From Massilia sp. (GTDB lineage: Bacteria; Pseudomonadota; Gammaproteobacteria; Burkholderiales; Burkholderiaceae_D): a stretch of DNA of 7,180 nt. Location of the stretch: positions 1 through 7,180 of the forward strand of contig JAQGNM010000523.1 of NCBI GenBank assembly GCA_028291845.1, written 5' to 3'. The translations under genes and the position numbers were made by a program. The notes under the pieces were generated by a model, which saw only the letters and a program-made list of their open reading frames with translations, searched no databases and had not been told where the DNA came from. This document shows, in pieces, positions 1 through 7,180 of the stretch. How positions within the stretch are numbered: the stretch's first letter is position 1; every line of letters begins with the position of its first letter.

Positions 1-457
1 TGACCGACAGGCTTTCGCCGACGGCCAGGAACAGGATGCTGCGCTGGCCGCCGGGGGCGAACTGCGCGCTGCCGTCGATGCGGCGGCGGCCGAACTTGTG
101 CTGGCAGGCCTCGCGCCTGGTCATCACATTGAAATCGACGGTGGGGCCGTCGTGCAGGGTGGCGGTCACATTTGCCTCACCGTCGAAGGCGATGGTGGCG
201 GCGTCGATATCGAGCAGGATATGGCGCTCGCCGTCGATGTCGAGCGTAAAACCGCCGCCATCGACCAGCGCCAGGGTGCGGTCGACGCCGGCAAAGCGCG
301 AGAACGGCCCGCTGTGCGAAATGGTCGCCAGGCTGACCCGCCAGTCGAAATTGTGCACGCTGGCGCCGGCCGGACCGATGGCGATCTCGGTGGTGCTGCC
401 GCCGCCGTTTTTCCAGGGCGAGGCGGTCAGGCCGGCAAACGGAATCAAAGTGGTCAT
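1..457 (-). CDS. hutD: HutD family protein, 3' end cut by window edge
   Basis: This is a HutD/Ves-type cupin protein encoded in hut operons. HutD is not an enzyme of the histidine pathway; in Pseudomonas it has been proposed to restrain hut expression, and its biochemical role is unsettled. In total 152 codons are visible from the ATG at 457-455, and the frame is still open at base 1. Family proteins are near 190 residues, so roughly the last 40 are missing. Family landmarks are PWKNGGG at residues 14-20, FDWRVSLATIS at 37-47, the stretch SGPFSRFAGVDRTLALVDG at 49-67 and DFNVMTRR at 108-115. The start codon overlaps the hutF stop as ATGA, and GGGAG at 466-470 sits 8 bases upstream as a ribosome binding site. 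Both fix the start and imply translational coupling with hutF. The identification rests on motif recognition and is strong. Confidence 0.93.
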   Translation of the reverse strand, partial: MTTLIPFAGLTASPWKNGGGSTTEIAIGPAGASVHNFDWRVSLATISHSGPFSRFAGVDRTLALVDGGGFTLDIDGERHILLDIDAATIAFDGEANVTATLHDGPTVDFNVMTRREACQHKFGRRRIDGSAQFAPGGQRSILFLAVGESLSV

Positions 458-1851
458 GGAGCGTTCTCCCGCAGTTGGGCCAGCGCGCCGCGATAGCGCG
501 CGGCGATCGCCGCCTGGTCGGCGTGGCGCCCGTGGCGGATCACCGGGCGCCCGCCGACGATGACGTCGCGCACCAGATTGTCGTTTCCGGCGAATAGCAA
601 CAGGTTCAGGACATCGGCGGCGGCGGCATCCTGCAGGTTCGGGTGGGCGTCGTCGAGCACCAGCAGATCGGCGCGCAAGCCCACCGCCAGGGCGCCGACC
701 GGGCGGCCGCTCGCTTGCGCCCCGCCCCGCAGCGCCCCCTGCCACAAAAAATCGCCGACCCGGCGTTGGCCGCCGTCGACGGCGATATTGCGGCCTTGCC
801 GGCGCAGCCGCTGGCCGTATTCGAGCCAGCGCAGCTCCTCGACCGGGCTGTGGCCGACGTGGCTGTCGCTGCCGATGCCGAAACGCCCGCCGGCGGCGAT
901 AAACGGCGCAAGCGCAAACAAGCCGTCGCCCAGGTTCGCTTCGGTGCCCGGGCACAGGCCGGCGACGGCGCCGCTGGCGGCCAGCGAGCCGATTTCGGCA
1001 TCGTCAAGATGGGTGGCATGCACCAGGCACCAGCGCCGGTCGATGTCGATGTTGTCAAGCAGCCAGGCCACCGGGCGCCGGCCGGCATGCGCCAGGCAGG
1101 CGTCCACTTCGAGCTGCTGCTCGGCGATGTGCATGTGCAGCGGCCGCCCCGCCGGCAAACCGCGCGCCAGTTCGGCGATCTGCGCCATCGACGCCGCCCG
1201 CAGCGAATGGGGCGCGGCGCCGGTTTCAAACTGGCCGCCGCGCCGGGCGGACAAGGCGTCGACGATGCCGAGCACCTGGTCGACATCGCTCTTGAAGCGC
1301 CGCTGGCGTTCGCTCAAAGGCTGTTCTCCAAAGCCGCCGTGGCTGTACAACACCGGCAGCATGGTCAAGCCCATGCCGGTGTCGACGGCCGCCTGCGCCA
1401 CCCGCTCGGCCATCTCGGCCGGGCGCGCGTACAGCGCGCCGTCCGGCTGGCGGTGCAGGTAGTGAAATTCGCAGACACTGGTAAAACCATGGCGCAGGCA
1501 ATCGACGAACAGCTGGGCGGCGACCGCCTCCAGCTGTTCCGGCGTGATCCTGCCGGCGAAGCGGTACATCAGTTCGCGCCAGGTCCAGAAGCTGTCATCC
1601 GTATACGCAGCACTGTCGCCGGCGGTTTCGGCCAGCCCCGCCATCGCCCGTTGAAAGGCGTGCGAATGCAGGTTGACAATGCCGGGAATGACCAAGGTTT
1701 CGGTGTCAATACCGGCCACCGCGCCGGCGTTCGGGTTAACGGCGGTGATGACGCCATCGGCATTCCATTCGATGGCGACGTCAAGCGCCCAGCCGCCTGG
1801 CAGCAGCGCGTGGCGCGCCAGCAGGGCGCCCTTGTTCACTGGCGCACCCAT
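454..1851 (-). CDS. hutF: Formimidoylglutamate deiminase HutF
   Basis: HutF is a cytoplasmic, metal-dependent amidohydrolase that converts N-formimino-L-glutamate and water to N-formyl-L-glutamate and ammonia, the fourth step of the five-step histidine pathway. The protein is 465 residues, normal for the family. Visible motifs in order: LHSHAFQRAMAG (61-72, metal-binding His62/His64), APHSLR (213-218, His215), LHMHIAEQQ (238-246, His241), LVHATH (276-281, His278), GLCPGTEANLGDG (298-310) and GSDSHVGHSPVEEL (327-340, metal-binding Asp329). No expected metal ligand is missing. The start is ambiguous. The ATG at 1851 overlaps hutG by 16 bases and has a weak AGGCGG seven bases upstream. A GTG at 1839 would overlap the hutG stop as GTGA and shorten the protein by four residues. 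The frame stays open far upstream through hutG, but only this part resembles HutF. Its product is the substrate of HutG. Confidence 0.97.
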   Translation of the reverse strand: MGAPVNKGALLARHALLPGGWALDVAIEWNADGVITAVNPNAGAVAGIDTETLVIPGIVNLHSHAFQRAMAGLAETAGDSAAYTDDSFWTWRELMYRFAGRITPEQLEAVAAQLFVDCLRHGFTSVCEFHYLHRQPDGALYARPAEMAERVAQAAVDTGMGLTMLPVLYSHGGFGEQPLSERQRRFKSDVDQVLGIVDALSARRGGQFETGAAPHSLRAASMAQIAELARGLPAGRPLHMHIAEQQLEVDACLAHAGRRPVAWLLDNIDIDRRWCLVHATHLDDAEIGSLAASGAVAGLCPGTEANLGDGLFALAPFIAAGGRFGIGSDSHVGHSPVEELRWLEYGQRLRRQGRNIAVDGGQRRVGDFLWQGALRGGAQASGRPVGALAVGLRADLLVLDDAHPNLQDAAAADVLNLLLFAGNDNLVRDVIVGGRPVIRHGRHADQAAIAARYRGALAQLRENAP

Positions 1852-2654
1852 TCGGCAGCCGCCTGCACCATCGCCTGCAAGGCCGGTTCGATGCGCGCGG
1901 CCAGGTCCGGTCGGAAGGCAAACGGCGTGTCGTCGGCGCCGCGCAACAGCGCCGCCTCCATGCCAGGTTCGTTCATATACAAACACTGGCACATTTCGAG
2001 CTGGATCGCATGCACGCCCCGCTGCGGCTGGCCGTAGCGGCGGGTGATGTAGCCGCCCTTGAAACGGCCATTCAGGGCGGTGCTGAACGCCGCCGGCGCT
2101 TGCGCCATGACGGCATCGGCCAGCCCCGGCGCGCAAGAAGCGCCATCGGCGGTGCCGAAGTTCAGGTCCGGCAGGCGGCCGTCGAAAAAGCGCGGCACGC
2201 GCGATGCGATCGAGTGGGCTTCCCACAGCACCACCGCGCCGTGCATGGTTAGCAGGCGATCGAGTTCGGCCTGCAGTTGCCGGTGGTACGGCTGCCAGTA
2301 AGTATGCAACCTTCTCGCCACTTCCGCCGCATCGGGCGCGGCGCCCTCGCGGTACAGCGGTTGGCGGGCAAACGTGTCGAGCGGGCACAGGCCGGTGGTG
2401 TCCATGCCCGGGTACAGGTTGGTGTCCTCGGGCGGGCGGTTCAGGTCGATCAGGTAGCGCGACTGGTGGGCGGCCAGGGTCGACGCCCCCATCGCCGTCG
2501 CAAATTCGTACAGCCGCGGCAGATGCCAGTCGGTGTCGGCGCTGGTCATGGCGCACGGCGTCATGGCTGCCGCCACATCGGCCGGCAGCCGTTCGCCCGC
2601 GTGCGGCATCGACACCAGGATCGGCAGGCTGCCGGCCTTGAAATCGAAATCCAT
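1836..2654 (-). CDS. hutG: N-formylglutamate deformylase HutG
   Basis: HutG hydrolyses N-formyl-L-glutamate to L-glutamate and formate, the last step of the five-step route. The 272-residue protein belongs to the N-formylglutamate amidohydrolase (FGase) family and is of usual length. It is not the arginase-like formiminoglutamase also called HutG in enteric bacteria and bacilli. Supporting motifs are VSMPHAG (14-20, His18), SADTDWHLPRLYEF (38-51), SRYLIDLNRPPEDTNLYPG (65-83), LWEAHSI (143-149, Glu145 and His147), LNFGTADG (164-171), NGRFKGGYITRRYG (195-208) and IQLEMCQCLYMNE (217-229). His18, Glu145 and His147 are plausible metal ligands, which is inference. The ATG at 2654 is favoured by a strong AAAGGAGG at 2659-2666, 18 bases after hutH ends. 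The stop at 1838-1836 lies inside hutF. The presence of hutF next to it agrees with this assignment. Confidence 0.96.
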   Translation of the reverse strand: MDFDFKAGSLPILVSMPHAGERLPADVAAAMTPCAMTSADTDWHLPRLYEFATAMGASTLAAHQSRYLIDLNRPPEDTNLYPGMDTTGLCPLDTFARQPLYREGAAPDAAEVARRLHTYWQPYHRQLQAELDRLLTMHGAVVLWEAHSIASRVPRFFDGRLPDLNFGTADGASCAPGLADAVMAQAPAAFSTALNGRFKGGYITRRYGQPQRGVHAIQLEMCQCLYMNEPGMEAALLRGADDTPFAFRPDLAARIEPALQAMVQAAAEWVRQ

Positions 2655-2658
2655 GCTG

Positions 2659-2666
2659 CCTCCTTT
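2659..2666 (-). promoter_or_regulatory. Strong ribosome binding site for hutG
   Basis: The minus strand reads AAAGGAGG four bases before the hutG ATG, containing a complete AGGAGG anti-16S match. It fills much of the 18-base gap between the hutH stop (TAA at 2675-2673) and hutG. This is the only spaced junction in the operon, so hutG appears to start translation independently while the other downstream genes rely on overlaps. Confidence 0.85.
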
Positions 2667-2672
2667 GTGCGC

Positions 2673-4219
2673 TTATTGATGCAGCGCCGTGAACAGTTCC
2701 TTGCACGAGGCGCTCAGCACGCCATCGAGCACCATCATGCGCGCCGCTTCGATATCCGGGGCGAAGAAGCGGTCGGCGTCGAAAAACGGCACCTGGCGGC
2801 GCAACTGGGCATGCACGTGTTCCAGGTGCGCCGACGTCGCCAGCGGACGGTGAAAATCGATGCCCTGGGCGGCCGCCAGCAATTCGATGCCGATGATGAC
2901 AGCGGTATTGTGCGCCATATCGTCAAGACGGCGCGCCGCGAACGTGGCCATGCTGACATGGTCTTCCTGGTTGGCCGAGGTCGGCAAACTGTCGACGCTG
3001 GCCGGATGCGCCAGCGATTTATTCTCCGACGCCAGCGCGGCCGCCGTCACGTGGGCGATCATGAAACCGGAATTGACGCCCGGCTCGGCCACCAGGAACG
3101 GGGGCAGGCCCGACAGGGTGTGATCGATCAGCAGGGCGATCCTGCGCTCGGCCAGAGCGCCGATCTCGGCAATCGCCAGGGCCAGGGTGTCGGCGGCAAA
3201 GGCGACCGGCTCGGCGTGGAAATTGCCGCCCGAGATGATCTCGCCAGCGTCGTGTTCCCCATCCGCCGGGAAGATCAGCGGATTGTCGGTAACGGCATTC
3301 GCTTCGATCAACAGGGTGCGGCCGGCGTTGCCGATGAGGTCCATCACGGCGCCCATCACTTGCGGCTGGCAGCGCAGGCTGTACGGGTCCTGCACGCGCT
3401 CGTCGCCCACCAGGTGGGAGGCGCGGATGGCGCTGCCGGCCAGCAGTTCGCGGTACATCGCCGCGGTGGCGATCTGGCCGGGCTGGCCGCGCACGGCGTG
3501 CACGCGCTCGTCGAACGGCGCGTCGCTGCCCTTGGCGGCGTCGATCGACAGGCTGCCGGCGACGATCGCCGCTTCCAGCAAGCGCTCGGCCATGAACAAG
3601 CCGTGCAGGGCCAGCGCGGTGGAGACCTGGGTGCCGTTGATCAGCGCCAGCCCTTCTTTGGCCGCCAGCACCACCGGGGCGATGCCGGCGGCGTCGAGCG
3701 CCGCGCAAGCGTCGAGCAGCTGGCCATCGACGCGCACCTGGCCGATGCCGAGCATGGCCAGGGTCATGTGCGCCAGCGGCGCCAGATCTCCCGAGGCGCC
3801 CACCGACCCCTTGGCCGGAATGGCCGGCATGATGCCGGCGTTGTAGAGCGCGATCAGGGTCTCGACGATGACCGGCCGCACACCCGAGTAGCCGCGCGCC
3901 AGGCTGCCGATTTTCATCAGCAGGATCAGGCGCACCACGGGGTCCGACAGCAGCGCCCCGGTGCCGACCGCGTGCGAGAGGATCAGATTGGTTTGCAGCT
4001 GTTCGAGCTTGTCGTCGGCGATGCGGGTTTTGGCGAGAATGCCGACACCGGTGTTGATGCCATAGGCGGCGTCGCCCTTGGCGACGATGGCGCGCACGGC
4101 GGCGGCGGCGTTTTGAATCGGCGCCCAGGCGCTTTCATTTAACGCCAGCGGAGCTGGCGCGGTCCAGACGGCGCGCAACTGCGTCAAGGTCATGGCGCCG
4201 GGGTTGAGGTGAAGAGTAT

Positions 4220-4223
<4 letters not shown>
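2673..4223 (-). CDS. hutH: Histidine ammonia-lyase HutH
   Basis: HutH is the cytoplasmic first enzyme of histidine breakdown, removing ammonia from L-histidine to give trans-urocanate. The 516-residue product has the usual length. The Ala143-Ser144-Gly145 triad within GSVGASGDLAPLAHM (139-153) forms the MIO electrophile by self-cyclisation. Other active-site regions are intact: YGINTGVG (54-61, Tyr54), SHAVGTG (83-89, His84), LINGTQ (194-199, Asn196), QDPYSLRCQPQ (278-288, Tyr281 and Arg284), GGNFHAEP (332-339, Phe335) and SANQEDHVSM (416-425, Glu420). The ATG at 4223-4221 overlaps the hutU stop as ATGA and has no clear ribosome binding site of its own, so it probably depends on ribosomes finishing hutU. 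An internal ATG at codon 11 is possible but less well supported by the overlap. Confidence 0.99.
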
Positions 4224-5908
<1,685 letters not shown>

Positions 5909-5938
5909 GTCAGCTCCTGGAGGTTCAACACTGCCTGA

Positions 5939-5967
5939 AGTCTAGGTTGTCTATACAAGACCGTCAA
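5939..5967 (-). promoter_or_regulatory. Predicted sigma-70-type promoter of the hut operon
   Basis: On the minus strand TTGACG (5967-5962; five of six bases match TTGACA) and TAGACT (5944-5939; four of six match TATAAT) are separated by exactly 17 bases. Transcription would be expected to start near 5931-5933, leaving a leader of about 24 bases before the hutU ATG, which fits the ribosome binding site at 5914-5918. The -35 box overlaps the stop codon of the Nudix gene. This is a prediction from spacing and consensus match; no sigma-54 -24/-12 pair was recognised nearby. Confidence 0.7.
5947..5958. promoter_or_regulatory. Predicted HutC operator in the promoter spacer
   Basis: The sequence TTGTCTATACAA (TTGTATAGACAA on the coding strand) is an inverted repeat with TTGT/ACAA arms and one mismatched base pair. 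It closely resembles the TTGTATNTACAA-like sites bound by HutC, the GntR-family repressor that releases hut promoters when urocanate accumulates. It lies wholly within the 17-base spacer of the predicted promoter, so bound repressor would block RNA polymerase directly. The match to HutC sites comes from general knowledge of the family, and the hutC gene itself is not in the window. Confidence 0.75.
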
Positions 5968-6446
5968 CCTTTTTGATCTACTACCCGAGCGAGCAGGCGC
6001 GACAAATCTTGCGGCCAGATGGTTTCCACAGTTTGCGCTAGATCAAGTGCTGACCACCAGCGGTAAGCCGTCATGCAGTTGCGTTCGTAATCGGTCCAGC
6101 CGGCGCGGCTCACCAGGGTGGCTTGCGCGAGCTGCACATGAAAATACGATTCTTCATCGCAGACGTGCTCTCCGCTGTCGACCTTGAAAATTTGCCGGCG
6201 CTCGGCCACCGGCGCGCCGACGTTGTCGACCTCGATGCCGGTTTCCTCACGCAATTCGCGCCGCGCCGCCTGTGCGACCGATTCCCCTGGTTCCACGCCG
6301 CCACCGGGCGTGGCCCAGTAGGACACGCCGTCGAGCGCGCCGCCGCGGTGCACAAATTTGAATAACAGCACCCGTCCGAGTGGATCGGTGACCAGCAGGC
6401 GCGCGGTCGGCCGCACCCTCGCCCCCGCCGCCTCAGGACTGGACAC
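5964..6446 (-). CDS. Nudix hydrolase, substrate unknown
   Basis: This encodes a 160-residue protein with a complete Nudix box at residues 49-71: Gly49, Glu55, Arg63-Glu64, Glu67-Glu68, Gly70 and Ile71, matching the pattern GX5EX7REUXEEXGU that binds catalytic Mg2+. Such enzymes cleave a nucleoside diphosphate linked to another group, but nothing here identifies the substrate. The domain begins at VRPTARLLVTD (11-21), with WATPGG (44-49) before the box. The chosen GTG at 6446 shares its G with the TAG of the AAA+ gene (TAGTG). Alternatives are an in-frame GTG at 6416 (150 residues) and an ATG at 6518 (184 residues, 73-base overlap, with extra N-terminal residues that look unlike the domain). 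None has a convincing ribosome binding site, so coupling to the ATPase gene is likely. The stop lies in the hut -35 box. A role in histidine metabolism is not evident. Confidence 0.9.
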   Translation of the reverse strand: MSSPEAAGARVRPTARLLVTDPLGRVLLFKFVHRGGALDGVSYWATPGGGVEPGESVAQAARRELREETGIEVDNVGAPVAERRQIFKVDSGEHVCDEESYFHVQLAQATLVSRAGWTDYERNCMTAYRWWSALDLAQTVETIWPQDLSRLLARVVDQKG

Positions 6447-7180
6447 TACGCATAACCGCGAAACAGCGCGCACAACCTGAACGCCTCGCTCGACAGCGGC
6501 AGGTTCTTCGCCTTGCAATACCTGGTCACCAGCTTTAAAAGCTCTTTCATGTCGCGTCCGCTGGCGCGCGGGTAGGTCACCGTCAGCGCCTCGATCAAGT
6601 CATCCGACAGCGCCGCGCCGAACTGTTCGCCGAGCAGCTTCCACAAGCGCAGCGCGTCGGACTTCGACGGTGTCTCATAGTGAATGGTGGCGATGCAGCG
6701 CGACAGGATGGCGTCGTCGACGTCGCCGATGCGGTTGGTGGTCATGAACAGCAGGCCGTTGAAATACTCGAGCGTGCGTAAAAATTCGGCGACGATGGCA
6801 TTGTGTTCGAGGTCGTTGTCGCGCCGGCGGATATACACGTCGGCTTCGTCGAGCAAAATGATGGCTTGCCAGCGCATGGCGCGGCGCAAAATCCCGGTCA
6901 GCGTCGCGCCGACCGAGGCGGCGGTGGTGCCCAGCTGTCCCGAGTGCACCCGATACAAAGGTTTGCCGACCACTTCGGCGTAGATTTCGGCCGTCAGCGT
7001 TTTGCCCAGACCGGGCGCACCCTGGCAGAGAATCGTGGTGCCGCCCGACTTGCCGGGCACGACATCTTCCATCAACACTTCCATGTTGGAGGTGAGGATG
7101 TCGATCAAATCGCGGTGGTGGCCCGGCAGCACCAGTTTTTCTCGCAGCTCGGGCTGATAGAGGTATTCCTCGAGGTGATG
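6446..7180 (-). CDS. AAA+ family ATPase, 5' end outside window
   Basis: The visible 244 residues are the C-terminal part of an AAA+ ATPase. The frame is open to base 7180, so the start and any N-terminal domain are outside; a GTG at 7132 is in frame but probably internal. Numbered from the first visible codon, the module has Walker A GAPGLGKT (54-61), Walker B IILLDEAD (107-114, Asp111 and Glu112 for Mg2+ and catalysis), sensor 1 in MTTN (Asn149), an arginine-finger candidate in ILSRC (Arg161) and a sensor-2 candidate in SGRDMKEL (Arg209). All ATP-binding and hydrolysis residues are present, so it should be an active oligomeric ATPase remodelling an unknown protein or nucleic-acid partner. 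The SRC triplet resembles the clamp-loader arginine-finger motif, but the rest does not look like DnaX or RFC. The specific family was not recognised, and a Nudix gene follows directly. Confidence 0.9.
   Translation of the reverse strand, partial: HHLEEYLYQPELREKLVLPGHHRDLIDILTSNMEVLMEDVVPGKSGGTTILCQGAPGLGKTLTAEIYAEVVGKPLYRVHSGQLGTTAASVGATLTGILRRAMRWQAIILLDEADVYIRRRDNDLEHNAIVAEFLRTLEYFNGLLFMTTNRIGDVDDAILSRCIATIHYETPSKSDALRLWKLLGEQFGAALSDDLIEALTVTYPRASGRDMKELLKLVTRYCKAKNLPLSSEAFRLCALFRGYA

Noticed and set aside
1973..1984. A possible second HutC site in hutG: the minus strand reads TTGTATATGAAC, with one good operator arm.
   Set aside because: Only one arm matches, it lies far inside a gene with no promoter nearby, and the bases encode the Leu-Tyr-Met-Asn of a family motif.
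1852..2706. The hutF reading frame stays open upstream through all of hutG, which would give a 750-codon fusion protein.
   Set aside because: The extra residues are Arg/Pro/Gly-rich and resemble no protein, while hutG in the overlapping frame has full family motifs. The long open frame is a side effect of high GC and few stop codons.
2277..4142. A 621-codon open frame on the plus strand, antisense to hutH and the start of hutG.
   Set aside because: Its translation is a low-complexity mix rich in Arg, Gly, Gln and His with no recognisable domain, as expected opposite a GC-rich gene. Similar antisense frames at 643-2037 and 4559-5938 were rejected for the same reason.
5914..5923. A short palindrome (CTCC T GGAG) around the hutU ribosome binding site, considered as a hairpin that could hide it.
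   Set aside because: A one-base loop cannot form a stable hairpin, and the symmetry is simply part of the purine-rich binding site.
5969..6060. A search for a sigma-54 (-24/-12) promoter upstream of hutU like that of Pseudomonas.
   Set aside because: No TGGCAC...TTGC-type pair with correct spacing was found on the minus strand in this stretch.

Overview
The window is a GC-rich, gene-dense stretch in which every supported gene lies on the minus strand, so transcription runs from right to left. Its core is a histidine-utilisation (hut) operon of the formylglutamate type. GC content, gene style and protein sequences suggest a betaproteobacterium, plausibly of the Massilia/Janthinobacterium/Duganella kind. 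That placement is an impression from the proteins and was not tested by any search.

Right part (about 5964-7180): the 3' portion of a gene for an AAA+ ATPase whose beginning lies outside the window, followed with no gap by a Nudix hydrolase gene. The AAA stop TAG and the preferred Nudix GTG start share one base (TAGTG). Neither is a known histidine-degradation gene.

Regulatory gap (5909-5963): this 55-base interval, with the last bases of the Nudix gene, holds a sigma-70-like promoter pointing into hutU (TTGACG, 17-base spacer, TAGACT). An imperfect palindrome, TTGTCTATACAA, lies inside the spacer and resembles operators of the HutC repressor. The -35 box overlaps the Nudix stop codon. I see no terminator between the Nudix gene and hutU.

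Left part (1-5908): hutU (urocanate hydratase), hutH (histidine ammonia-lyase), hutG (N-formylglutamate deformylase), hutF (formiminoglutamate deiminase) and hutD (cupin-type Hut accessory protein, cut by the left edge). Three of the four junctions overlap: hutU/hutH and hutF/hutD by ATGA, and hutG/hutF by 4 or 16 bases depending on the hutF start. Only hutH/hutG is spaced (18 bases), and it carries a strong ribosome binding site.

Together HutH (histidine to urocanate + NH3), HutU (urocanate to imidazolonepropionate), HutF (formiminoglutamate to formylglutamate + NH3) and HutG (formylglutamate to glutamate + formate) give every step of the five-step pathway except imidazolonepropionase (HutI). 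Neither hutI nor the repressor gene hutC is in the window; they are expected beyond the left edge or elsewhere. No RNA gene, mobile element, CRISPR array or repeat family was seen, and no gene-free stretch exceeds 300 bases. I found no convincing undescribed system. The points most worth a second look are the operator-in-spacer promoter and the AAA+/Nudix pair that may read into hut.
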